Shown here piece by piece: positions 18,358-26,230 of a DNA stretch of 64,000 nt. The position numbers were made by a program, and so were the translations under genes. The stretch is from the NCBI RefSeq assembly GCF_040250305.1, contig NZ_CP158190.1, positions 5,054,001 through 5,118,000 of the forward strand, read 5' to 3'. Each line of letters opens with the position of its first letter. Position 1 is the first letter of the stretch. The notes beneath the pieces are model-generated. The model saw only the letters and a list, made by a program, of their open reading frames with translations, did no database searches and had not been told where the DNA came from. This DNA is from Peribacillus frigoritolerans (lineage in GTDB: Bacteria > Bacillota > Bacilli > Bacillales > DSM-1321).

Positions 18358-19452
18358 TTATTTAGGATAAGCCGTGATGCGTATGTCCTCACCAAACGTT
18401 TCCACGCCAGAGAAGGAAACATCCATCGCTTCATCCATCGTATCCACATTCACTCCAGTAAACGGTGTTAGTGAGTTTCTTCCGCCCAATAGTTTAGGGG
18501 CTATATAAATCAAGTATTTATCGATGAGCCCTTCCCTAAGGAATGAGGCATTCACTTCGCTTCCGCCTTCCAGCAAGACATCCGTAATCCCCTTTTTATA
18601 CAGCTCTTCCATTAATGCCTTAAGATTCAGTCCCGTCTCGTTTTTGGGGACGAAAATGAATTCGATCCCTTTTTCACGTAAAAGGTCCATTTTATCCGCA
18701 GGTGCATTTTGCTGCGTTACGATCAAGGTTTTCGCATCTGATACCTGTACAACATTGGCATCCAATGGAACCCGTAATTCACTGTCTAAAATGATCCTGA
18801 TCGGATTTTTCCCTCCGCCCTCCGGAAGTCTGGTCGTCAGTGATGGATCATCGGCCAACACAGTCCCGATACCAACGAGAATGGCATCCACCTCATCACG
18901 AAGCAAATGAACGGAATAACGTGATTCTTCTCCTGTTATCCACTTTGAATGGCCTGTGTGGGTTGCAAGTTTTCCATCGAGCGTCATCGCATACTTCGAT
19001 ATGACAAATGGACGATTCGTCAGCATATTGTGAATGAAACGCTCATTCAGCCTTTGAGCTTCCTTTTCCAGGACGCCGACTTCCACTTCAATGCCTGCAT
19101 CCTTTATGATCGATATCCCCCTGCCGGCTACTTCCGGATTCGGATCTTGAGTCGCAACCACCACTCGCCGGACACCTGATTCTTTCACCAAATTTGCACA
19201 AGGAGGTGTCTTTCCATAATGGGAACAAGGCTCAAGAGTCACATATAGCGTTGCACCTTCTGCATACTCACCCGCCATTTTGAAAGCATGCACTTCCGCA
19301 TGCGGTTCACCCGCTTTTCGGTGGATCCCTGTCCCGGCTATCACACCGTCTTTGACTATGACGGCTCCGACCACTGGATTTGGATTCGTCTTTCCTTTTG
19401 CACTGGCTGCCAAATCCAGTGCAAGCTTCATGTAATATTGATCATCATTCAT
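18358..19452 (-). CDS. ribD: Bifunctional riboflavin-pathway deaminase/reductase RibD
   Basis: A 364-aa two-domain enzyme. The N-terminal deaminase has zinc ligands in HAEVHAF (H51, catalytic E53) and EPCSHYGKTPPC (C76, C85). The C-terminal reductase starts at about residue 147 with PFVISKYAMTLDGKLAT and includes GIGTVLADDPSLTTR and the VLLEGGSEVNASFL loop. In the normal pathway it deaminates and reduces the GTP cyclohydrolase II product to 5-amino-6-ribitylaminouracil phosphate. Both domains look intact. AAGGAG lies 9 bases before the ATG at 19452. It follows the cyclohydrolase by 13 bases. No ribE or ribH lies here, so this unit alone cannot make riboflavin. Confidence 0.93.
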   Translation of the reverse strand: MNDDQYYMKLALDLAASAKGKTNPNPVVGAVIVKDGVIAGTGIHRKAGEPHAEVHAFKMAGEYAEGATLYVTLEPCSHYGKTPPCANLVKESGVRRVVVATQDPNPEVAGRGISIIKDAGIEVEVGVLEKEAQRLNERFIHNMLTNRPFVISKYAMTLDGKLATHTGHSKWITGEESRYSVHLLRDEVDAILVGIGTVLADDPSLTTRLPEGGGKNPIRIILDSELRVPLDANVVQVSDAKTLIVTQQNAPADKMDLLREKGIEFIFVPKNETGLNLKALMEELYKKGITDVLLEGGSEVNASFLREGLIDKYLIYIAPKLLGGRNSLTPFTGVNVDTMDEAMDVSFSGVETFGEDIRITAYPK

Positions 19453-19465
19453 ACTATAGCTCTCC

Positions 19466-20215
19466 TTATACAATCAAAGTTGGCTTCTTTTCGGGAATAT
19501 GTCCAGACTTCTTAACCTTTGTATCGAGATAGAAACTATTATCTTCCGTCAAACCGCCCCAAAGCGGAATATGGTCCTTCGCCGCAAGTCCATTCTTCGT
19601 GAGGGCGTCCAGCTTTTTGGGGTTGTTCGTGATTAAAGTCACCGGATCCTCGCGCAGTTCCCTCAACACGCGGATGGCTCCCTCGTAAGATCGCGTATCG
19701 TCTTCGAATCCTAAAGCCTCATTCGCCTCGACCGTGTCATAACCTTCCTGCTGAAGCAAATAGGCAAGAGATTTGGAAAACAGGCCGATCCCTCTTCCTT
19801 CATGGTCCGCAAGGTAAAAAATGGCCCCGCACCCATGCTCGGCTATCATCTTCATCGATTGGTGGAGCTGGTAGCCGCAATCACAGCGTTTACTGCCGAA
19901 GATATCACCTGTGTGACAGATGCTATGCATCCGGACAAGTGCATCCTCCGACTTTTTAAAGTCACCATACACCAATACGGAGGATTGCTGTCCAAAAGCG
20001 AGGTTGGCTTCCGAAAGCGAATCAAGCACCGCTTCCTTGTCATTATCCGCGCCGTCAAGCTGTAGCCATGTATACCATTGGAAAACCGTTGAGAAATCTC
20101 CTTGCTCAACAGGCAGGTTCACAGGCCCTACAAGGCATATATCAGCTTTTCCCGGTGTTTTTATGATATTCATTTTATCTATTAAAAGTTTTTTTGTTTC
20201 CTCGGTTATTTTCAT
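19466..20215 (-). CDS. ribA: Standalone GTP cyclohydrolase II (RibA) paralogue
   Basis: A 249-aa GTP cyclohydrolase II without the DHBP synthase domain that Bacillus RibBA normally carries. Zinc ligands C100, C111 and C113 are in RMHSICHTGDIFGSKRCDCG, catalytic Y134 is present, and D173/R175 occur in EDDTRSY, with TNNPKKLDAL near the end. The loop after Y134 reads YLADHEGRGIGL, where the usual family sequence is YLRQEGRGIGL, so RQ is replaced by ADH with one extra residue. The N-terminal 90 residues are also unusual. It would open the GTP imidazole ring to start a pyrimidine pathway. AGGTGAT precedes the ATG. First gene of the operon. Confidence 0.88.
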   Translation of the reverse strand: MKITEETKKLLIDKMNIIKTPGKADICLVGPVNLPVEQGDFSTVFQWYTWLQLDGADNDKEAVLDSLSEANLAFGQQSSVLVYGDFKKSEDALVRMHSICHTGDIFGSKRCDCGYQLHQSMKMIAEHGCGAIFYLADHEGRGIGLFSKSLAYLLQQEGYDTVEANEALGFEDDTRSYEGAIRVLRELREDPVTLITNNPKKLDALTKNGLAAKDHIPLWGGLTEDNSFYLDTKVKKSGHIPEKKPTLIV

Positions 20216-20256
20216 GTTAACATCACCTATTTTATAATTTATAGTGTGCCTTCTCC

Positions 20257-20273
20257 TTACTTTAGGTAAGTAA
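20257..20273. promoter_or_regulatory. Palindromic operator candidate (TACT-N7-AGTA)
   Basis: TTACTTACCTAAAGTAA (read on the minus strand) has perfect TTACTT/AAGTAA arms and abuts the -10 element of the ribA promoter at its downstream edge. It fits the TACT-N7-AGTA pattern known for DUF24/HxlR-type MarR repressors such as YodB and CatR in B. subtilis. Identity of the regulator is inferred; no such gene is in the window. Confidence 0.5.
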
Positions 20274-20301
20274 GTATATTACTATACACTATACCTGTCA
20301 A
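20273..20301 (-). promoter_or_regulatory. Sigma-A promoter of the rib-like operon
   Basis: TTGACA (20296-20301, minus strand) and TATACT (20273-20278) are separated by exactly 17 bases, a near-perfect housekeeping promoter about 58 bases upstream of the ribA start. No FMN riboswitch lies between it and the start codon. Confidence 0.8.
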
Positions 20302-20470
20302 TGAAGCAGTTTACAAATAATAGTGTGTCTTTGATCATAATTTTCAAGAAGTTTTTTTGCAGAAGAAAGGTCATTCCCAAACCGCTATCATATCGGCTGG
20401 CCTTTATACATATTTTAACGTATAACGAATACGTGTCTATAGACAGACTTAAGGAAAGGAAGGAAACCTT

Positions 20471-20866
20471 TTGGAGGATTTCCCTTATTTTTTATATGAT
20501 CCTATCCTGTTTCCGCCTCACGCGAGAGCAATGAATATGAATCGGGAATGGGAAGGAACGTTGCGTCCCTACTCGGCAACCAATCCGGATCTGCTAGTTA
20601 AATCGGCAAAGACCTCGCAATCCTTAATGGTTGATGTAAAAAAAGTCATGGATACTTTAGCCACATCCAAGCCCTTCTCGAACCGGTTGATGACTGCTGC
20701 CCAAGCATCGCAAAAAAATGTCGTGATCGATATGATCAAAAAGATAGGAATTAAGAACGAACCTGATATCACGTATAACCCCGATGGGATCCGTTTTGAT
20801 TTCTATCCTAAAGCAGGGGAAGAAAATTGTCATATCATCGTCAGCTTGAAATGGAGGGATGCATAA
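20471..20866 (+). CDS. Conserved hypothetical protein, unknown function
   Basis: A 131-aa soluble protein that I do not recognise as a named family. The N-terminus (MEDFPYFLYDPILFPPHARA) is Pro/aromatic-rich. The middle is helical (KSAKTSQSLMVDVKKVMDTLA) and the C-terminus is a beta-rich stretch ending YNPDGIRFDFYP and CHIIVSLKWRDA. No membrane segments or catalytic motif are seen. The start is TTG at 20471, supported by GGAAGG about 8 bases upstream. It is divergent from ribA and separated from pepA by a shared terminator. Confidence 0.7.
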   Translation: MEDFPYFLYDPILFPPHARAMNMNREWEGTLRPYSATNPDLLVKSAKTSQSLMVDVKKVMDTLATSKPFSNRLMTAAQASQKNVVIDMIKKIGIKNEPDITYNPDGIRFDFYPKAGEENCHIIVSLKWRDA

Positions 20867-20887
20867 CGTCCGTCCAACACCTATTTG

Positions 20888-20919
20888 GTAAAAAAACCGA
20901 AGCCTATTTTCGGCTTCGG
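20888..20919. terminator. Terminator of pepA (bidirectional)
   Basis: CCGAAGCC (20897-20904) pairs with GGCTTCGG (20912-20919). On the minus strand it is followed by a T-tract, so it mainly serves pepA. Confidence 0.85.
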
Positions 20920-20929
20920 ATATTTGGGT

Positions 20930-22435
20930 TCATCTTGTTTTCGTTTCAAAGGTTTCAACCAATAGTGCAAGCGTGCGTGCCATGACACCGGTAGCCCCCG
21001 CCGTGCACAATTCGGAGTTGTTCGAGGTTGTGGAAGTTCCGGCAATATCCAGATGGACCCACGGAGTGTCTTCGGCAAATTCACCGATGAAGGCGCCGCC
21101 CATGATCGCATGTCCCGCCCCTCCAGGTGAATTATTCAAATCCGCTATTTTACTGTTGCGTACCCGCTCTTTATCCTTTTCTGTAATCGGCAATCTCCAA
21201 ATGGGCTCCCCGGCCTCCTCTGAGGCTTTGACCACTTGTTCATAGAATTCCGTGTCATTTGTCATTGCACCCGTCATATCCATGCCCAGCGCGGTTATGA
21301 CACCACCCGTTAAAGTGGCAACGTCAATAAGATAGTCTGCACCATGATGTTTAGCGTATGTCATGGCATCTGCCAAAACCAGCCGGCCTTCCGCATCCGT
21401 ATTCAATACCTCTATCGTCTTGCCGCTCATGGCAGTGATCACATCATCCGGCTTGAATGCATCACCGCTGATCATATTATCAGTGGAAGGAATGACCGCC
21501 ACGACATTTTGGTCCGGTCCTAATTCGCCGATTATTTCCATTGCTCCTAAAACAGCTGCCGCACCGCCCATATCCGTCTTCATTCCAACGATTCCGGCCT
21601 TCGTTTTCAATGAGTATCCACCCGTATCGAATGTGATGCCTTTACCTACCAACCCGATAACATCCTTCCATTCATCCTTACCTTGATACTTCAGGACGAT
21701 CATTTTCGGAGGCTCGACCGAACCTTGATTGACGGCAAGGAGTGCACCCATTCCCAACTTAAGCATATCCTCCTTCTCAAGGATCTCCACTTCAAAACCA
21801 TAACGTTCACCCAAGGCAGATGAATAATCCGCCAAATCCGTGGAAGTCAACAAATTGCCTGGTGTATTGACCAATGTTCTCGCGGAGTTCGTCGCCCTTC
21901 CGAAGATCCTCCCTACATGAAGCGCGGCACCGACCTCTTCTTGATCAAATTCACTGTAAACCGTAATCGATTCAAGGCTTTTTTCGACCTGGTTCGATTT
22001 TTGCTTGTATCCGCCAAATTTATAGGAAGCAAGTTCAAAAGCCTCGGAACAAGCATGCGCTGCGTCCAATGCATCCAGATTTTCAGTCGTGAATGTATCC
22101 AACGCGATTGAAAGTGTCGTAATCTTGGATTCTTTTATCGTCTTACGAGCTTTTCCCAATGCTTCGCGGAGCGTTTCAAAGGATAGCTCCTTTTCCTTGC
22201 CCAACCCTACAAAAATCAATCTCTTTATGCCTAATTTACCTAATGTATGTATTTTGACCACTGATTTTTTCCTGGAAGAGATTTCTCCCTCCTTCACTAA
22301 CTCTGTTAGCTGGCCGTCCAATCGTTCATCCGCTTCTTTTCCTATGCCTGAGAATTTTACAGGTTTGTCAAATACGCCTAGAATCAGGCATTCGTCAATC
22401 AAATCTATATTCAAGGAATCTTTTACTGTGAACAT
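20930..22435 (-). CDS. pepA: Leucyl aminopeptidase (M17)
   Basis: A 501-aa cytosolic dizinc aminopeptidase. The catalytic C-terminal domain carries [17 protein letters not shown] (metal Lys and Asp), [16 protein letters not shown], and [14 protein letters not shown] with the metal Asp/Glu and catalytic Arg. The N-terminal Macro-like domain occupies about the first 170 residues. It removes N-terminal residues, preferring leucine. Length is standard. It corresponds to yuiE of B. subtilis, consistent with yuiD, yuiC and yuiB following. It is monocistronic. Confidence 0.94.
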   Translation of the reverse strand: MFTVKDSLNIDLIDECLILGVFDKPVKFSGIGKEADERLDGQLTELVKEGEISSRKKSVVKIHTLGKLGIKRLIFVGLGKEKELSFETLREALGKARKTIKESKITTLSIALDTFTTENLDALDAAHACSEAFELASYKFGGYKQKSNQVEKSLESITVYSEFDQEEVGAALHVGRIFGRATNSARTLVNTPGNLLTSTDLADYSSALGERYGFEVEILEKEDMLKLGMGALLAVNQGSVEPPKMIVLKYQGKDEWKDVIGLVGKGITFDTGGYSLKTKAGIVGMKTDMGGAAAVLGAMEIIGELGPDQNVVAVIPSTDNMISGDAFKPDDVITAMSGKTIEVLNTDAEGRLVLADAMTYAKHHGADYLIDVATLTGGVITALGMDMTGAMTNDTEFYEQVVKASEEAGEPIWRLPITEKDKERVRNSKIADLNNSPGGAGHAIMGGAFIGEFAEDTPWVHLDIAGTSTTSNNSELCTAGATGVMARTLALLVETFETKTR

Positions 22436-22705
22436 TCTGCTACCTCCTCCATTCGATTACATTCATTATAACGAAATCTTCAAAAATTTTCGAATAAGGC
22501 CCGCAAAAATAATAATAACAAGTGATATTGTTTAGAATGAGTGACTTTAGAGTAATAGTATAAGAAAGATCATATTTATACTTATACCAGCAGGGAATCG
22601 ACAGGACTGAATGGAACTAATAATAAGGGCCTTATTCCGAGCAGGATGTAATTACCCATATATGGTTTTCATCTTTACTTATAACTAGAAAGAAGGCTGA
22701 TACTC

Positions 22706-23188
22706 TTGGAATTATTACTCAACTTCCCTTTAATCGCAGCATTGATTGCCATTTTCTTTGCTCAATTCATTAAAGTGCCCATCCACTTCATAGCATTTCG
22801 TAAAGTGAACTGGTCACTCATTAACTCAACAGGCGGTATGCCAAGCTCCCACTCAGCGGCCGTGTCAGCCCTAACCGTAGCGGTAGGGATCGAAACCGGT
22901 ATGAAATCCCCTGTATTTGCCGTTGCCGCGATTTTTGCAGTCATCACGATGTTCGATGCGACAGGTGTGAGACGGCAGGCAGGAGAACAGGCGGCCGTCT
23001 TGAACCAGCTCGTTACGGACTTCAATACATTTGTCGAGCAAGCAAAGAACTGGCAGAAAAAAGCAGATAAACAGAAACAGCAACAATTAAAGGAACTGTT
23101 GGGACATAAGCCAATCGAGGTATTTTTCGGAGCCTTGACCGGAGTATTCATTGCGCTGGCACTTCACTTTTTCATCTTTCAAGGGTAG
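22706..23188 (+). CDS. yuiD: YuiD-like divergent PAP2 family membrane protein
   Basis: A 160-aa membrane protein of the DUF212/DivPAP2 family. FAQFIKVPIHFIAF and NSTGGMPSSHSAAVSALTVAVGIETG carry the conserved G-G-M-P-S-S-H-S motif of acid-phosphatase-like enzymes, then TMFDATGVRRQAGEQAAVLNQLV. A cytosolic helical stretch rich in Lys and Gln precedes the last membrane helix. The substrate is unknown. The start is TTG at 22706 with AGAAGG about 9 bases upstream. The next gene starts within 9 bases of the stop, suggesting a two-gene unit. Confidence 0.82.
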   Translation: MELLLNFPLIAALIAIFFAQFIKVPIHFIAFRKVNWSLINSTGGMPSSHSAAVSALTVAVGIETGMKSPVFAVAAIFAVITMFDATGVRRQAGEQAAVLNQLVTDFNTFVEQAKNWQKKADKQKQQQLKELLGHKPIEVFFGALTGVFIALALHFFIFQG

Positions 23189-23197
23189 GTGTTCAAT

Positions 23198-23986
23198 TTG
23201 AAAATAATCTCTCTTTGCCCCAGCAATACGGAACTCTGCACATATCTAGGGATTGAAGATCAGCTGATCGCCATCGATGACTACTCTGATTGGCCTGAAA
23301 CCTTACAGCACCTTCCTAAGGTGGGGCCCGATTTATCCATTGATATCGATCATGTAGAATCACTAAAACCCGATTTGGTGTTGGCTTCACTAAGTGTACC
23401 GGGCATGGAAAAAAATATTGAGGGGCTAAAAGAACGGAACATCCCTCATATCATCTTCAACCCGCAATCACTTGAAGATATCGCAAAAGATTTACTGACC
23501 TTGGGCGATGCCATGAATCTTAAGGAAAAAGCAGAGGAACAGGCTGCCAAATTCCGTGATGCCATCCTTCAATACAAAAACGTCGCAGACAAAATCGAAA
23601 CAAAGCCGTCGCTGTATTGGGAATGGTGGCCTAATCCCTTATTCAGCCCCGGGGGAGTTAATTGGTTATCCGAGATCAGCACGCTTGCGGGAGGATATAA
23701 CCTATTCGAAGATGTCGACATGGCAAGCATTCAAGTCACTTCCGAAGAGGTCCAAAAAAAGGATCCCGACCATATTTGCTTAGCTTGGGTCGGTGTCCCT
23801 TTACGAAAAGTAAACCCGGCGCTTGTCAAGAAACGGAAAGGGTGGACTGATATGAAGGCAGTCCGGAATAACAATATTCACATAATGGAAGAGCCTTTAT
23901 TCTGCCGCCCCTCCCCGCGATTACTGGATGGCCTTTCCAAATTGGCAAAGACTCTGCATCCTGAAGCCTACAAAAGCATGGACTAA
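23198..23986 (+). CDS. Cytoplasmic BtuF-like periplasmic-binding-fold protein
   Basis: About 262 aa with the class III (BtuF/FhuD) solute-binding fold. SLCPSNTELCTYLGIEDQLIAID is the first strand-helix, VGPDLSIDIDHVESLKPDLVLA the linker, and TLAGGYNLFEDVDMASIQVTSEEVQKKDPDHICLAW follows. There is no signal peptide or lipobox, so it should stay in the cytosol, unlike true transport receptors. No ABC permease or ATPase gene is adjacent. TTG at 23198 is preferred because AGGTG lies 6 bases upstream; GTG at 23189 is possible. It probably binds a corrinoid, haem or similar ligand, but the function is unproven. Confidence 0.78.
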   Translation: MKIISLCPSNTELCTYLGIEDQLIAIDDYSDWPETLQHLPKVGPDLSIDIDHVESLKPDLVLASLSVPGMEKNIEGLKERNIPHIIFNPQSLEDIAKDLLTLGDAMNLKEKAEEQAAKFRDAILQYKNVADKIETKPSLYWEWWPNPLFSPGGVNWLSEISTLAGGYNLFEDVDMASIQVTSEEVQKKDPDHICLAWVGVPLRKVNPALVKKRKGWTDMKAVRNNNIHIMEEPLFCRPSPRLLDGLSKLAKTLHPEAYKSMD

Positions 23987-24015
23987 GGCGTCCCGAACGG
24001 AAAACAGACAATCAA

Positions 24016-24043
24016 AAAGGCTGCCTCAATTGAGGCAGCCTTT
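24016..24043. terminator. Bidirectional terminator, BtuF-like gene / yuiC
   Basis: AAAGGCTGCCTCAATTGAGG and the following bases form a perfect 28-base palindrome between two convergent genes. Confidence 0.85.
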
Positions 24044-24064
24044 CGCTTTCACCTTTGTCCATCA

Positions 24065-24757
24065 TTAAAAAGCAAAGGAAGCTACATTATCGTTCAATGT
24101 TTTCTGAGCGATTTTAGGCTTGAATACCTGCCTGATCTTGGTTTCATTCAACTTGCTTAACTGTTCTTCGGATAACTCGCCGTTCCCTTTTTGGACAACA
24201 TATACTTCAAGGGTTTTCTTCCCCCAATTCTCATATACATCTTGTACCGTTTCATAGTATAGATCCAGGTGGTTTCCTTTGATTGCACCACCCTTGTCCG
24301 CTACAACCCCATATCCATAGCCCGGAATCCAAAGGATGGTTCCGAGAGGGAATACGGTAAGATCGGCGGCAATGGTGGAAAACAGATCCCGTTTCACCTT
24401 CACCCCTGAATAAGTGATACCATAGGATGGGCTTTCCGGGTACTTTCCGGTTGATTCATACCCTGCTGTATATCCTGTAGCCAAAACTTCATGCTTCGGG
24501 TATTTCGAGAGCTCGATTGCCTCCGCTATCGTCGTGGGACCATTGCTCGCGGATGCCGATGCCATTAGCGTTGCCACTTGACCTCCACTATGGATCGCTT
24601 TATATTCGAGACCAAGCATTCGATGTTGTCTCATTGCCTCATCAAAAGGATGATCTTCAGGCACAGCCCCAAAAACATGATTTAAGGTCGATTCGATGGC
24701 CAAGATAAATAATATGATAATAGCAACCCTCAAAAATAATGCCTTTACAATCTTCAT
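24065..24757 (-). CDS. yuiC: YuiC-like 3D-domain protein
   Basis: About 230 aa. An N-terminal membrane anchor ([19 protein letters not shown]) is followed by an exported 3D domain: [49 protein letters not shown]. The three Asp residues of the domain are visible. The family has a double-psi-barrel fold related to MltA and lytic transglycosylases; B. subtilis YuiC cleaves peptidoglycan and is linked to stationary phase and spores. ATG at 24757 is chosen although the GGAG site is about 13 bases away; in-frame codons upstream lack a better site. Confidence 0.85.
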   Translation of the reverse strand: MKIVKALFLRVAIIILFILAIESTLNHVFGAVPEDHPFDEAMRQHRMLGLEYKAIHSGGQVATLMASASASNGPTTIAEAIELSKYPKHEVLATGYTAGYESTGKYPESPSYGITYSGVKVKRDLFSTIAADLTVFPLGTILWIPGYGYGVVADKGGAIKGNHLDLYYETVQDVYENWGKKTLEVYVVQKGNGELSEEQLSKLNETKIRQVFKPKIAQKTLNDNVASFAF

Positions 24758-24854
24758 ATGTATTAGTTCCACTCCTCTCACAAGGATATTTGTTCCCTTT
24801 ACGGAGTGAAAGTATTCATAAAGCATGGAAAGAACCAATTTTTCTTACAAAAAA

Positions 24855-25071
24855 GGCTCTTTTCGTAAAGATTGTTGTTTTTAAAACGAAACTATTTAAG
24901 GTTGATTGGAGCGGAAGTGCGAGACTCCTGCGGGAGCAGCGGGACAGGTGAGACCCCACAGGCGTTTACGCCGAGGAGGCTCACCGCCCGCCCCGCGGAA
25001 AGCGAGCATCTGGAGGGGAAATCAACCACACCGCACTACTTAGTAAATAGCAACAAAGTATGCGAAAACAG
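24855..25071 (+). mobile_element. 217-bp MITE-like element, copy 2
   Basis: Identical to copy 1 at 953-1169 but in opposite orientation. The ends are GGCTCTTTTCG and CGAAAACAG. The direct repeat CTTACAAAAAA occurs at 24844-24854 and 25072-25082, different in sequence from the repeat around copy 1, as expected for independent insertions. The right-hand repeat coincides with the T-tract of the yuiB terminator on the minus strand. The element lies between yuiB and yuiC, which are in the same orientation. The frame at 24872-25096 is a by-product of the repeat. Confidence 0.75.
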
Positions 25072-25076
25072 CTTAC

Positions 25077-25108
25077 AAAAAAAGGCCCGTCCATAAATGA
25101 CGGCCCTT
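25077..25108 (-). terminator. Terminator of yuiB
   Basis: On the minus strand AAGGGCCGTC and GACGGGCCTT pair with one mismatch, followed by seven T residues that merge into the repeat flanking the mobile element. Confidence 0.8.
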
Positions 25109-25115
25109 CTCATTA

Positions 25116-25433
25116 TTAAAACATTTGATATCCTTTATTCCTTAGAATCCTGATGACCACACCAGCTAAAACCGCGCCAAGCAGCCCGCTAGATAAAATA
25201 ATGATGTCTGCCGTATGCAAGGAAGTTAGGTTCGTTCCAAGATTAGAAAAAGATATTCCCGGATTTCTAAAATATTCTATTAGCTTTGTTTCATTGACAA
25301 TGATGATGAAGACGATTGGAAATAAGATGACCATGATCCACGAAGAACGAAAGAGCATATTCAACAAAAAGCCAATTCCGAAAAACAATATGAAAAATAA
25401 GAGTATTGAGATAATTAAAACAGGCAATGGCAT
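25116..25433 (-). CDS. yuiB: YuiB-like small membrane protein
   Basis: A 105-aa membrane protein with three hydrophobic helices: LIISILLFFILFFGIGFLL, WIMVILFPIVFIIIV and a C-terminal IIILSSGLLGAVLAGVVIRIL. Named from length, topology and position between yuiC and yumB as in B. subtilis. The function is unknown. GGAGG lies 12 bases upstream of the ATG, slightly far. The mobile element now separates it from yuiC. Confidence 0.72.
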   Translation of the reverse strand: MPLPVLIISILLFFILFFGIGFLLNMLFRSSWIMVILFPIVFIIIVNETKLIEYFRNPGISFSNLGTNLTSLHTADIIILSSGLLGAVLAGVVIRILRNKGYQMF

Positions 25434-25541
25434 GTTATTCTTGACCCTCCTTAAAAAGCGACACCTTTAGTTTACTGAAAAAATAATTGCTGCGTCAACG
25501 ACTTATACCAAATAATTCCGAAGAAAAGATAATTACCCAAA

Positions 25542-26024
25542 TCACATGAATAATTTATATGATGTATACCCAAATTGATCTCCCGGATTCAATCCGTCAA
25601 GCATCGTCTGCATTCTTTCCTTTTTAAAAGCTAACAGCTGTTCCAATAATAATGATTGCTTCCCTTCCTGCATGAGTAAATCAGGGTCATAAAATTTAGC
25701 TTCATATAGTTCATCCGACTGAGCGGTTACTTCAAAACTGACCGGTTTAAGTAAAAATATCAACATATTATCACTAATATTCCCTTTGATGACTCCGCTT
25801 CTCACTCCTACAATGCCTTCAATTTCTGTATGAATACCCGTCTCCTCCAACACTTCCCTTACGACAGCTTCATCGACGGTTTCATCATTTTTGACAAAAC
25901 CTGCCGGAAGCGACCATTGCCCTTTCAATCCGCCATACCTTTTATTTACGACCAGCCATTCACCTTTATCAGATATCACAAGGCCGGACACTGCAAGCCA
26001 AACATTTTTGCATCGTTCCACCAA
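25542..26024 (-). CDS. Nudix hydrolase
   Basis: A 160-aa pyrophosphohydrolase. The Nudix box G-x5-E-x7-R-E-U-x-E-E-x-G is present as GFVKNDETVDEAVVREVLEE followed by TGI, after SLPAG. The fold starts LAVSGLVISDKGEWLVVNKR. It would cleave a nucleoside diphosphate linked to another group; the substrate cannot be inferred. The start is probably TTG at 26024, with GGGGGAAG about 6 bases upstream; GTG in the next codon is the alternative. It may be read together with yuiB, 108 bases downstream. Confidence 0.87.
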   Translation of the reverse strand: MVERCKNVWLAVSGLVISDKGEWLVVNKRYGGLKGQWSLPAGFVKNDETVDEAVVREVLEETGIHTEIEGIVGVRSGVIKGNISDNMLIFLLKPVSFEVTAQSDELYEAKFYDPDLLMQEGKQSLLLEQLLAFKKERMQTMLDGLNPGDQFGYTSYKLFM

Positions 26025-26175
26025 GACCCACTTCCCCCTATATTCATTATTATTGTAAACTTCAAACAGCAGAAGAACATAAGATTAAGCTCCGTCATCC
26101 TTACCCATTATATTCCATATAAGAACCGTGCATACTCCAATAGTTGGCACACTCACCCATTGATGGGATGTCAAT

Positions 26176-26211
26176 GAAAAAGCCATTCAGGGAAAATCCC
26201 CAAATGGCCTT
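26176..26211 (-). terminator. Terminator of yumB
   Basis: On the minus strand AAGGCCATT pairs with AATGGCTT around a loop containing a GGG/CCC inner stem, followed by TTTTTC. It lies 20 bases after the yumB stop. Confidence 0.8.
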
Positions 26212-26230
26212 TATTAATATATAGAAAAAA

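Noticed and set aside
20216..20272. Search for an FMN riboswitch or other leader RNA before the rib-like operon
   Set aside because: The 5' leader is under 60 bases from the -10 element to the start and shows none of the RFN core blocks, so riboswitch control is excluded here.
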